Positions 7,130-13,680 of a stretch of 14,836 nt of DNA are shown in pieces. Within the stretch, counting starts at the first letter, position 1. Every line of letters starts with the position of its first letter. The notes below the pieces were generated by a model. That model did not search any database. It was not told where the DNA came from and saw nothing but the letters and a program-made list of their open reading frames with translations. A program made the translations under genes and the position numbers. The stretch is from contig PLTL01000362.1 in the NCBI GenBank assembly GCA_003164475.1, positions 1 through 14,836 of the forward strand, in the 5' to 3' direction. The stretch is from Candidatus Dormiibacterota bacterium (GTDB lineage Bacteria > Chloroflexota > Dormibacteria > UBA8260 > Bog-877).

Positions 7130-7152
7130 GCGTCGCACCGGGGCAGTGCCCC

Positions 7153-7181
7153 CTGGAAGGTGAAGCCAGGTCTGCCATACT
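7153..7181 (+). promoter_or_regulatory. Candidate promoter for the acetyltransferase-RDD gene pair
   Basis: CATACT at 7176-7181, preceded by TG two bases earlier, resembles an extended -10 (TGnTATAAT). CTGGAA at 7153-7158 is a poor -35 (3 of 6) at a 17-base spacing. A start point would fall near 7188, roughly 50 bases before the chosen start codon. This is inference from consensus matching only. Confidence 0.3.
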
Positions 7182-7238
7182 CGCTCGGGTGCGCTCGAAC
7201 TCGTTTTGGTGGAGGATTCCAGAGGCTCCGTGTCGCCC

Positions 7239-7805
7239 ATGAGGCTCTTCCAAGGGGAATTGGTCCGGCTGGCCGCTCCCCGTCCCGACGATGCCGAACG
7301 CTTCTCCCGTTGGAGTGAGGACGGGGAATACCGCCGGCTGGCTGACACCGAGGCGCCGAGGCCCCGCTCCGAGGAGTACTTTCGTGATCGGGACCGGGAA
7401 GCCGAGGCGGCCGCGGAGATCATCGAGTTCCGTATTCGCACCGTAGCCGATGACCGGCTGGTGGGGTTCGTGGCCATCTCCGGGATCGAGTGGCACAACC
7501 ACCATGGATGGATTGCCGTCGGGATTGGAGACCCGGAGGACCGGGGCCACGGCTTCGGCAAGGAGGCGGTGGCCCTCGCGCTCCGGTACGCCTTCCACGA
7601 GTTGGGACTTGACCGCCTCAGCCTGGATGTGATCGCGGACAACCAGGCCGCGGTAGGGCTGTACCGGGGGCTGGGCTTCACCGAGGAGGGCCGGGTGCGT
7701 GAGCGGGTGCACCGGGACGGGGTACCCGGAGATCTCCTCCTCATGGGGCTGCTGCGGCGGGAATGGGAGGCCGGCAAGCACGGCAGTCGCGGCGGAGGAG
7801 GCTGA
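7239..7805 (+). CDS. GNAT-family N-acetyltransferase (RimJ/RimL type)
   Basis: The 188-aa product fits the GCN5-related acetyltransferase fold of the RimJ/RimL/SpeG type. It begins with 'LVRLAAPRPDDAE', the usual 'l.LRp...eDae' first strand and helix. It then has a central strand 'LVGFVAISGIEW', motif A 'GIGDPEDRGHGFGKEA' (about 95-110, the acetyl-CoA pyrophosphate loop R-G-H-G-F-G), and motif B 'DNQAAVGLYRGLGF' (about 134-147, with Asn135). Members transfer acetyl groups from acetyl-CoA to protein N-termini, polyamines, amino sugars or antibiotics; the substrate cannot be read from the sequence. In-frame alternatives are GTG 7230 (AGAGG four bases upstream) and TTG 7206. I chose ATG 7239 because the family normally starts a few residues before the first strand, though its AGAGG spacing (13) is long. 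The next gene follows after 7 bp. Confidence 0.85.
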   Translation: MRLFQGELVRLAAPRPDDAERFSRWSEDGEYRRLADTEAPRPRSEEYFRDRDREAEAAAEIIEFRIRTVADDRLVGFVAISGIEWHNHHGWIAVGIGDPEDRGHGFGKEAVALALRYAFHELGLDRLSLDVIADNQAAVGLYRGLGFTEEGRVRERVHRDGVPGDLLLMGLLRREWEAGKHGSRGGGG

Positions 7806-7812
7806 ACTCGAG

Positions 7813-8487
7813 ATGTCGTCCCCACCTCCGGGCCGCCCACCAACCCCTGGTGCCTTTCTGCGCTGGTCGCACTATCGGGAGATCCGGGCTTCCGACGCCG
7901 ACCGGGACCGGACGGTCGCCGAACTCACTGAGCACCACGTCCAGGGCCGCCTCGACTCGGACGAGCTCCGCCAGCGCACCCAGCTCGCCTACTCCGCGAA
8001 GACCAGTGGTGAGCTGACCCGGCTGCTCTCAGATCTCCCCGGACCGGGCCCGGTCTCGGTGTGGGACACCGTGCGGGGGCTCCGACCCCGCGGCCCCTTC
8101 CCGGGACTGGGCTATGCCGGCTTTTGGCCTAGGGGCGGCGCACTCTTGGCCGACATCCTGTTCCTCGGCGGCGCTGGCTACGGGCTCCAGCTGGCGGTAC
8201 CCAACGTTCTGGGCACGGCGCTGGCGGGGATCCTTCCCGTCGCCTACTTCGTCGCCCTCTGGGGGACAACCGGCCAGACCGTGGGCATGTGGCTGGTCGG
8301 GGTCAGGGTCGTCCGCCAGGAGGACGGGCGCCGGCTAGGCTTTGCCCGGAGCCTGATCCGGCTGGTGGGGTACCTGGCCAACACGGCCACCTGCTTCGCC
8401 GGATTCGCCTGGGCCGCGGTCGACCGCCGCAAGCAGGGCTGGCACGACAAGATGGCGGGTAGCTACGTCGTTCGTCGCCTCCGCTGA
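7813..8487 (+). CDS. DUF1707 and RDD domain membrane protein
   Basis: The 224-aa product combines two domains. At about 24-76 is a DUF1707 domain ('RASDADRDRTVAELTEHHV', 'GRLDSDELRQRT..AYSAKTSGEL..LLSDLP'), a short actinobacterial module usually placed before membrane segments. From about 100 to 220 is an RDD domain with Arg107 and Asp114 in 'WPRGGALLADILFLG'. Hydrophobic helices are at about 109-128, 133-150 and 185-203, with the conserved 'TTGQTVGMWLVGVRVV' and the closing 'RRKQGWHDKMAGSYVV'. RDD proteins are small membrane proteins; some have been linked to ion or solute transport, but the role here is unknown. The ATG at 7813 has GGAGGAGG about 11 bases upstream, and a longer in-frame reading overlaps the acetyltransferase gene. 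The last 153 bp overlap the antisense 3' end of the ECF S-component gene, yet the RDD ending is clearly conserved. Confidence 0.87.
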   Translation: MSSPPPGRPPTPGAFLRWSHYREIRASDADRDRTVAELTEHHVQGRLDSDELRQRTQLAYSAKTSGELTRLLSDLPGPGPVSVWDTVRGLRPRGPFPGLGYAGFWPRGGALLADILFLGGAGYGLQLAVPNVLGTALAGILPVAYFVALWGTTGQTVGMWLVGVRVVRQEDGRRLGFARSLIRLVGYLANTATCFAGFAWAAVDRRKQGWHDKMAGSYVVRRLR

Positions 8488-9246
8488 CTCCGTCCCTGCG
8501 GCCGGGATCACTGGCAGCCACCTGGTCTGGAACCGCCGCGCCAGTCGGCGCAACCCCGCCAGCACCGGCAGGCCGAAGGCGGCAACCATGAGGAGGTTGC
8601 CAGCCGCCCGGAAGGCGTCGTACCCCAGCGAGGTGACCAGGTAGTACTTGGCGAAGTGGATAACGGCGGTGAGAGGAGGCAGGGCCGCCGACCAACCCAG
8701 CTGTGGCACCGCGGGATAGAAGGTCCAGTTCCAGACGTCCATCACCGCCCCGAATCCGAACCCGGAGAGTGCCCCCAGCGCACCTAGAAGCCCGACGTCG
8801 ACCCAGGTGGGGCGGTGTCCGGCCCGGAGCAGGCCCACCATGCCCGCGGCCATGCCCACCCAGCCCACGGCGAAGAGCTGGTATGGAACCCAGGGCCCCA
8901 TCCCGCCGGTGATGAGTGCCGAGACCAATAGCGAGGACGCACCCAAGAGGAACCCGAAGGTGGGTCCGAGCGCGTAGCCGCCGCAAAGCACGAGCAGGAA
9001 GATCGGACTGAAGCCCCCGATGCCGGTGACTAGAGCCGCCCGCAGTGCGGCGTCGGCGGCACTGAGGGCGGCCAGAAGAGCCAGCTGTCGCGAGTCCATG
9101 CGGCGGGTCCCCAGCTCCAGGCACAGCAGCCCCGAGACGGCTCCTAGCCCGATCGCCAGTGCCGGGGTCGCGGCCGGCAGCCCCACGCCCAGGAAGGGCC
9201 AGAGAAAGAGCGCCAATCCGAGTGCCGAAACCAGCAGCAGGATCAC
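8335..9246 (-). CDS. ECF transporter substrate-binding (S) component, probably for cobalamin
   Basis: The 303-aa product is an integral membrane protein of the ECF S-component type. Hydrophobic helices cover about 2-20, 27-45, 55-75, 81-112, 125-140, 150-168 and 190-232. The stretch 'GPWVPYQLFAVGWVGMAAG' (117-135) is the kind of conserved 'GPW.P.Q....g.vG..aG' segment seen in S components of this group, and 'GLRRLARRFQTRW' is a basic end after the last helix. The S component binds the vitamin and docks on the EcfT-EcfA module. The cobalamin assignment comes from the operon's B12 riboswitch, not from this protein. The GTG start overlaps the ecfA stop by 4 bp (GTGA on the minus strand). Residues about 254-303 are read antisense to the RDD gene, are hydrophilic and look unconserved; the gene simply runs on until the first stop. 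Confidence 0.85.
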   Translation of the reverse strand: MILLLVSALGLALFLWPFLGVGLPAATPALAIGLGAVSGLLCLELGTRRMDSRQLALLAALSAADAALRAALVTGIGGFSPIFLLVLCGGYALGPTFGFLLGASSLLVSALITGGMGPWVPYQLFAVGWVGMAAGMVGLLRAGHRPTWVDVGLLGALGALSGFGFGAVMDVWNWTFYPAVPQLGWSAALPPLTAVIHFAKYYLVTSLGYDAFRAAGNLLMVAAFGLPVLAGLRRLARRFQTRWLPVIPAAGTESAEATNDVATRHLVVPALLAAVDRGPGESGEAGGRVGQVPHQPDQAPGKA

Positions 9247-10586
9247 GCCGCCACCTCGGCGAGCTGACGAAGGCGACCATCGACCAGTTCGTGGACGGTG
9301 TCACCCACTTGCCGGGCGAACTCCGCGTCGCTGGTGGCCACCAGCACCGCCGCTCCCGCCGCCGCCAGCCGGTCGATCGCCTCCACGAGCCTGCGGCGCG
9401 ACTCCGAGTCCGCCCCCCTAGTGGGTTCGTCGAGGAAGACCATCTCGGGCTCCCCGACCAGAACAGCGGCCAGGGCGGCCCGCTGGCGCTGCCCGGTGCT
9501 GAGGTCGTGGGGGTCGCTCTCGGCCAGGTCTACGAGTCCGAACTGCTCCAGGATCGGTCGGGGGCTGCATCCCAGCCGCAGCCAGCGGATCGTCTGGCCC
9601 ACCTCTTCCCGCAGCGTCGGCATGTGCAGTACCGCCCCCGGCTCCTGAGGCAGGTAGGCACTCCGCCCCGGGCCCCGGCTCACGGAGCCGGCCAGTGGTC
9701 GGAGCAGCCCCGCGGTGGTGCGGAGCAATGAGGTCTTGCCGCTGCCGTTGGGGCCGGTCAGGCAGAGCACCTGCCCCTTGGCGCAGCTGAGGTCGACGCC
9801 CTCCAGGACCGGCTGGTCGTGGCCGACCGCGGCCCCTGCCAGCTCCCAGGCCTCTGACCCCGCCGGCCTCGGCCTCCGCCGGGCAGGTTGAGTCGGTGCC
9901 GTCCCAGTTTCTTCGATCGACACAAGGGAGCCGTCACAGAGCTCCAGCCAGCGCGCGCCGGCGGATGCCACCCGCCAGGGGCGGTGCTCGGCCACCACCA
10001 CCGACACGCCCCCCCTGGCGAGCCGCTCGCACTCGCTTCGCAGCGCCTCCGCGCCGTCCGCGTCGAGCTGAGAGGTCGGCTCGTCCAGCACCAGCAGCTG
10101 CGGCGCCATCGACAGGGCGGCAGCCAGGGCGACCCGCTGACGCTGGCCCCCGGAGAGGGTCGAGATCCGTCTGCCGGCCAGCTCCGAGATCCCCATGGCC
10201 TCCAGGGCGGCGTCGACACGGTCCCGGATCTCCGGCGCCGGCAGTCCCAGGTTCTCCGGTCCGAAGGCGACCTCGCGCCGCACCGTTGCCAGCACGAATT
10301 GGGCCTCGGGCTCCTGGAAGACCAGCGCCACCTGGCGGGCGAGCTGCCTGGGGGTGGTGGTCCGGAGATCGCGGCCGAGCACCGTCGCGTTCCCGCTCGC
10401 GGTGCCGCCGTGGAAGTGGGGGACCAGCCCGTTCAAGGTCCGGAGCAGGGTGGTCTTGCCACTCCCCGACCGCCCCGTGACCAGGTTCAGCCCGTCATCC
10501 AGGTGGAGGCTGAGGTGTCTCAGCGCCCCACCTCCGCCACCGGGGTAGTCGTAGCTGAAGTCCGCGTACCGGGCGAGCTCGCTCAT
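9243..10586 (-). CDS. ecfA: Fused two-domain ECF transporter ATPase (EcfA-EcfA)
   Basis: The 447-aa product carries two ABC ATPase domains in one chain, as in many actinobacterial ECF systems where EcfA1 and EcfA2 are joined. NBD1 has Walker A 'GRSGSGKT' (38-45), Q-loop 'VFQEPEAQF' (typical of EcfA/CbiO), signature 'LSGGQ' (144-148), Walker B 'LLVLDEP' (164-170) and His201 in 'AEHRP'. NBD2 has 'GPNGSGKT' (278-285), 'YLPQEP', signature 'LSTGQ' (362-366), Walker B 'MVFLDEP' (382-388), but 'ATSDAEF' where 'THD' is normal, so the switch His is Ser. A linker rich in Pro/Arg (about 225-245) joins them. The ATG at 10586 overlaps the ecfT stop by 4 bp; an in-frame GTG at 10622 would add 12 non-conserved residues and a 40-bp overlap. 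It hydrolyses ATP to drive vitamin import with EcfT and the S component. Confidence 0.93.
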   Translation of the reverse strand: MSELARYADFSYDYPGGGGGALRHLSLHLDDGLNLVTGRSGSGKTTLLRTLNGLVPHFHGGTASGNATVLGRDLRTTTPRQLARQVALVFQEPEAQFVLATVRREVAFGPENLGLPAPEIRDRVDAALEAMGISELAGRRISTLSGGQRQRVALAAALSMAPQLLVLDEPTSQLDADGAEALRSECERLARGGVSVVVAEHRPWRVASAGARWLELCDGSLVSIEETGTAPTQPARRRPRPAGSEAWELAGAAVGHDQPVLEGVDLSCAKGQVLCLTGPNGSGKTSLLRTTAGLLRPLAGSVSRGPGRSAYLPQEPGAVLHMPTLREEVGQTIRWLRLGCSPRPILEQFGLVDLAESDPHDLSTGQRQRAALAAVLVGEPEMVFLDEPTRGADSESRRRLVEAIDRLAAAGAAVLVATSDAEFARQVGDTVHELVDGRLRQLAEVAA

Positions 10587-11401
10587 CTCCGGAACGCCGG
10601 GACGAAGAGGAGAAGGCAGCACCCCAGCGGCAACCCGGAGAGTGCCGGGACCGTCAGGTCGGGGTAGGGCTGCCAGGCCGGCACCAGGCCCATCACCACT
10701 GCCGCCATGAAGCCGCCCGCCCCCAGCACCGAGGCCAAAACCGTCACCAGGTCGGCGCCGCTCCAGCTGGTGGTTGTCAGGTTGGACCGCCGGCCGGATC
10801 CGAAGGCCCTCGCCTCCATCGCCTCGGCGAGCAGCACCGAGCCCTCGATCGCGGTCAGGACCGATGGCACCACCACCGCGCTCCAGGAGCGGACCCCCCT
10901 AGCCCGCCAGCCGCGCAACTGCTGAGCCTCCCTGACGGCCAGGAAGCTGTGCCCTAGCCGGGGCACCAGGGTCAAGGCCGCGCCCAGCGCGGCCGCGGTC
11001 CGGGAGAGCAGGCCCGGCAGGGAGTCCACCAGCTGGTACGGCTCGGCGACCAGGGAGAGGCTGGTCCCGGCCACGAAGCAGGCGGCCATCCCCAGGGCCA
11101 GGTTCCCCCCGTAGGCTCCGGCCTCCAGAGTCAAGCGGCCCCCGATCGCAGGCAGCCACGAGGGCAGCACCAGCAGGGCGGTGGCGCCGGTGTGGTTAAC
11201 GAGGAAGGTCAGCCCGATCGCCAGCAGGCACGCACCGCCGACCGCCAGCAAGGCGGGCATGACCCGCACCTCCGGCCGGCGGTGAAGGAGCACCATCGCA
11301 AGCGCGGCGGCCAGGGTGAGGGCCCGGAAGGCGGGGTTCCCACTGGCCAGGCTCACCAGCAGCACCGCTCCCACCCAGACCGCCAGCGCCCGCGGGTTCA
11401 C
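10583..11401 (-). CDS. ecfT: ECF transporter transmembrane coupling protein EcfT
   Basis: The 272-aa product is a polytopic membrane protein with hydrophobic segments at about 5-38 (two helices), 48-68, 95-118, 135-148, 216-240 and 250-268. The cytoplasmic coupling region carries the two family motifs: 'REAQQLRGWRARG' (157-169) and 'LAEAMEARAFGSG' (191-203), the latter being the second 'A-R-(G/A)' coupling helix that contacts the ATPases. EcfT links ATP hydrolysis to toppling of the S component. The start is a GTG only 4 bp after the lipoprotein stop, and the stop overlaps the ecfA ATG (ATGA), so translation is probably coupled. Length and motif order are normal for EcfT. Confidence 0.92.
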   Translation of the reverse strand: MNPRALAVWVGAVLLVSLASGNPAFRALTLAAALAMVLLHRRPEVRVMPALLAVGGACLLAIGLTFLVNHTGATALLVLPSWLPAIGGRLTLEAGAYGGNLALGMAACFVAGTSLSLVAEPYQLVDSLPGLLSRTAAALGAALTLVPRLGHSFLAVREAQQLRGWRARGVRSWSAVVVPSVLTAIEGSVLLAEAMEARAFGSGRRSNLTTTSWSGADLVTVLASVLGAGGFMAAVVMGLVPAWQPYPDLTVPALSGLPLGCCLLLFVPAFRR

Positions 11402-11405
11402 GGGG

Positions 11406-11891
11406 TCACGTCTTGGGGGGCCTGGGCGGGGGCGGCGCGGAACCCTGTGCCGGCACGTACCGCCACCCCAGGGCGTCGCCGGACCTCAACTTCACCTCGC
11501 TGATCCCGGTCGCGGCCGGCTTCCAGGGACCCTTGCCAGACCAGAGGGACAGTGCCCAGTACGGCTGACCAGTACCGAAGCACTCGGTGTAGGACTTGGG
11601 CTCGTTGTCGATCTGGCAGACGGCATCGCCGAAGCTGAAGTGCTGGGTGGCGAACTCGATCCCACTGCGGTGGAGGACGGTCTCGCCCGCCAGCTCGGCG
11701 CCCTTGAAGCCGACGCAGCGGGCGAGGACGTGGTGGTCGCCCAGCTCCACCACCACCTCGACCCGGGAGTGGGCGCCGGTGCAGCTGCTCCCCCCTCCGG
11801 AGCCGCCCCCCGGAGCTCCGCCGCAGGCCGACAACAGCATCGCCAAGAGAGTTACGGCCAGTAGTGCGCTGGCCGCGCGAGACGACCTCAT
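11406..11891 (-). CDS. Lipoprotein resembling DUF4430/SCO2322 (transcobalamin-like) proteins
   Basis: The 161-aa product begins with 'MRSSR', a hydrophobic core and the lipobox 'LLSAC' with Cys23, so it should be lipid-anchored on the outer face of the membrane. A Gly/Ser-rich spacer (24-36) leads to a small domain with four further cysteines (37, 59, 92, 104), a 'YWALSLW..KGPW' segment (111-123), and 'VKLRSGDALGWRYV' (133-146). The pattern 'yW....G.W.....G.....dGD..gWrY' is that of DUF4430/SCO2322-type secreted proteins, whose fold is related to the C-terminal domain of transcobalamin, and which accompany ECF genes. Match is by motif only. A Pro-rich tail (152-161) ends it. It is the first gene after the B12 riboswitch, so it is a likely surface corrinoid-capturing protein (inference). 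ATG at 11891 has GGGAGG 8 bases upstream; longer in-frame readings lack a signal peptide at the N-terminus. Confidence 0.75.
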   Translation of the reverse strand: MRSSRAASALLAVTLLAMLLSACGGAPGGGSGGGSSCTGAHSRVEVVVELGDHHVLARCVGFKGAELAGETVLHRSGIEFATQHFSFGDAVCQIDNEPKSYTECFGTGQPYWALSLWSGKGPWKPAATGISEVKLRSGDALGWRYVPAQGSAPPPPRPPKT

Positions 11892-11899
11892 CGTCCCAG

Positions 11900-11934
11900 C
11901 CTCCCGGCGGCGGTTTGGCCCGCCACGCCGGAGG
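11900..11934 (-). promoter_or_regulatory. Hairpin that could hide the ribosome-binding site of the lipoprotein gene
   Basis: On the minus strand CCTCC (11934-11930) can pair with the GGAGG ribosome-binding site (11904-11900). The stem continues through GGCG and GGCGG against CGCC and CCGCC with a bulge or two and a GCCAAA-type loop. A rival hairpin, GGAGG-TCGG-CCTCC (11961-11948), lies just upstream. With no T-run present, this looks like the translational expression platform of the riboswitch rather than a terminator. Pairing was judged by eye. Confidence 0.5.
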
Positions 11935-11975
11935 TGGACCTGCCGCCGGAGGCCGACCTCCCCGTTGCGCGCGGG

Positions 11976-12152
11976 GGTGCATCGCTCCCTGGGGCCGGTC
12001 TCCTGGCTCACGGATCGATGCCCTCAGCCGCCTTCCCAGGACCTTCCCAGTGGCTTGTTGGCCTAGGCTCCCCGCTCACAGTTGCGCGACAGCTCCGGAA
12101 TTGGGGCCGCGCCCCGCACCGGATTCCCATTCGCCCCATGGGCTATTCGGTT
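11976..12152 (-). ncRNA. Cobalamin (B12) riboswitch
   Basis: Read on the minus strand, core blocks of the cobalamin aptamer appear in order: a CCC/GGG stem near 12132-12143, GGGAATCCGGTG (12128-12117), CGCGCAACTGTGAGCGG (12088-12072), GCCACTG (12054-12048), two copies of GGGAAGG (12048-12042 and 12037-12031), and the B12 box AGCCAGGAGACCGGCC (12008-11993). The consensus 'CCCGCAACTGT' has one change (CGCGCAACTGT). Adenosylcobalamin or another corrinoid would bind and, as is usual for this class, lower expression of the genes downstream: the lipoprotein, ecfT, ecfA and the S component. Exact ends are approximate. A GCATCG/CGATGC stem (12021-12016 with 11984-11979) encloses the B12 box and may be part of the fold or an alternative structure. 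Confidence 0.95.
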
Positions 12153-12161
12153 GTGGGGGGA

Positions 12162-12167
12162 ATGATA
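12162..12167 (-). promoter_or_regulatory. Candidate -10 element for the riboswitch-ECF operon
   Basis: TATCAT on the minus strand matches 5 of 6 positions of the -10 consensus and would place the RNA start near 12155, just before the aptamer. No good -35 is visible 17 bases upstream. The message could also come by read-through from the MFS gene, which stops at 12210. Confidence 0.35.
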
Positions 12168-12209
12168 GGGGTCTGGAGGGCCCGGTTGAGGCCTTGGGAC
12201 GCGCCTGGC

Positions 12210-13487
12210 TCAGTCCGCCAGGGGGCTGCGGTTGACCGTCCTGGGCAGGCGGCGCCCGAGCCGTTCCGCCCAGACCACCAGGATCAGGGCGACGGCGGCC
12301 CAGAGCAGCCACATGCCTGCCCTTGCCACCGAGCCCACCACCAGGCCCCCGATCGTCGGGCCCAGCAGCATGCCGACGCTCCAGGAGAGGTTGAAGGCGG
12401 CCATGTACCGCCCTCTCACCGCGGGCGGCGCGAGGTCGGCCACCAAAGGGCCGATGGCGGAGCTGAAAAGGCACTCACCCAGCCCGAACAGCACGGCGAA
12501 TAGCCCCAGAAGCCAGATGGCGGCCAGCCCGTGGGCCAGGCTGGCCACCTCGCCTACCAGCCAGGTCACCAGCCAGGCGGAGGCGGACAGGGCCAGGGTC
12601 CGGGAGCGGTCCAGGTGGCGCACTGCCCGGGTGATCGGCAGCTGGGCCACGACGATGAAGGCGGTGTTGGCGGCCAGGATCGCCCCCAGGGCCACCGTGG
12701 GCACGCCCAGGAAGAGATGCGCATACAGCGGCACCGAGGTGTCCAGCTGGGCATAGGTGGAGAGCACCAGCAGCGAGTTGAAGGCGATCAGCGCCAGGAG
12801 GATCCGATCCCGGAGCACCACTCGGTAGCTTGCCTCCTCATGGTCCGCCGCCCGGTGCCGTCCCGAGGGCACCCGGCTCAGCACCAGCACTCCGAACAGG
12901 ACGAAGCCGGCGGCGTCGAGGAGGTAGACGGTGGTGAAGCTTCCCGGCCGTGAGGTCGACACCAGCAGGCCGCCGATCACCGCCCCGAGACCGAGGCCGA
13001 GATTGGTGGCTGCGTACTGGAGCGAAGCCGCCGAACTTCGCTGCTGGCGGGTGGTCGCCGCCGCCAGCAGGGCGGCGAAAGCGGGGTAGTAGGTCCCCAT
13101 CCCCGCCCCGATCAGGAGCATCGAACCGGCCGCCTCCGGCGCCGATACCACGAAGCCCAGGCCACCGTAGCCGAGCGTCTGCAGCACCAGTCCGGCCAGC
13201 ATCATCGTCCTCGGCCCCACCCGGTCCACCAAGCTGCCCCCCACCGCCCCCGCCAGCAGCGAGGTGAGAGCCGAGCAGGAGAGCACCAGCCCGACGACCG
13301 CAATCGGCAGGCCCCTGACTTCGTGGAGGTAGATTGAGCCGAACGGCAGCACGAAGCCGCTGCCCACCGATGAGATCGTGACCCCCACCAGTACCGTCCA
13401 CACGCTCGCTGGCAGCTGGGGACGAAGCGCGCGCAGGTAGCCGACCGGCCCACCCCTCGCCGGCGGCAGGGCGGGGGGACCCGTCAA
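12210..13487 (-). CDS. MFS transporter
   Basis: The 425-aa product is a 12-helix major facilitator protein. It has the loop 2-3 motif A-like 'GGSLVDRVGPRTMM' (83-96), preceded by 'LVLSCSALTSLLAGAVGG', and a symmetrical second half with 'FGLGECLFSSAIGPLVADLAPPAVRGRYMA' and 'SWSVGMLLGPTIGGLV', as in drug/metabolite efflux members (DHA/MdtG-like). The substrate is not evident. I chose the TTG at 13487 because AAGGAG sits six bases upstream (13494-13499) and the length is then normal. The frame is open a further 183 bp, but that part is Pro/Arg-rich and overlaps the promoter region of the divergent typA. The stop is only about 60 bp upstream of the B12 riboswitch, on the same strand, so read-through into the ECF operon is possible. 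Confidence 0.85.
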   Translation of the reverse strand: MTGPPALPPARGGPVGYLRALRPQLPASVWTVLVGVTISSVGSGFVLPFGSIYLHEVRGLPIAVVGLVLSCSALTSLLAGAVGGSLVDRVGPRTMMLAGLVLQTLGYGGLGFVVSAPEAAGSMLLIGAGMGTYYPAFAALLAAATTRQQRSSAASLQYAATNLGLGLGAVIGGLLVSTSRPGSFTTVYLLDAAGFVLFGVLVLSRVPSGRHRAADHEEASYRVVLRDRILLALIAFNSLLVLSTYAQLDTSVPLYAHLFLGVPTVALGAILAANTAFIVVAQLPITRAVRHLDRSRTLALSASAWLVTWLVGEVASLAHGLAAIWLLGLFAVLFGLGECLFSSAIGPLVADLAPPAVRGRYMAAFNLSWSVGMLLGPTIGGLVVGSVARAGMWLLWAAVALILVVWAERLGRRLPRTVNRSPLAD

Positions 13488-13493
13488 GGCACA

Positions 13494-13499
13494 CTCCTT
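13494..13499 (-). promoter_or_regulatory. Ribosome-binding site deciding the TTG start of the MFS gene
   Basis: AAGGAG on the minus strand lies six bases before TTG 13487. No ATG or GTG in the correct frame is as well placed, so this site fixes the start. The rest of the 208-bp divergent gap to typA shows only a small GGCTC-TGG-GAGCC hairpin (13546-13558) and the typA -10 candidate. Confidence 0.6.
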
Positions 13500-13680
13500 C
13501 TGAACGGGGCGGGATGCTGGGGCGTTGGACCTGGGGAGGGGAGGGGGCTCTGGGAGCCAGGCCAGGTTACCAATCGGGCCGTCCCCGCTCGCCAGTCCCG
13601 GCGGCACCGTCCCCTGGCTGAACTCCGGCGGGCGGGCGCGGCCGAACCGTTGCCGGCCCGGGAGCTCCACCGAACGCGAC

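Noticed and set aside
6617..7843. 408-aa open frame on the minus strand opposite the unknown, acetyltransferase and RDD genes
   Set aside because: Ser/Arg/Pro-rich translation without recognisable domain; the plus-strand GNAT motifs account for the constraint.
11892..12011. N-terminal extension of the lipoprotein frame to 12011
   Set aside because: It would translate the riboswitch B12 box and expression platform and bury the signal peptide 40 residues inside the protein.
13546..13558. Small GGCTC-TGG-GAGCC hairpin between the MFS and typA genes
   Set aside because: Only a 5-bp stem in GC-rich DNA, with no T-run and no gene ending there; too weak to call a regulatory element.
13563..13592. 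Possible minus-strand promoter for the MFS gene (TAACCT near 13564-13569)
   Set aside because: Weak -10 match and no acceptable -35, so not reported as a feature.
13488..13670. N-terminal extension of the MFS reading frame to 13670
   Set aside because: Pro/Arg-rich with no membrane helix, nearly reaches the divergent typA start, and lacks the ribosome-binding site that precedes TTG 13487.
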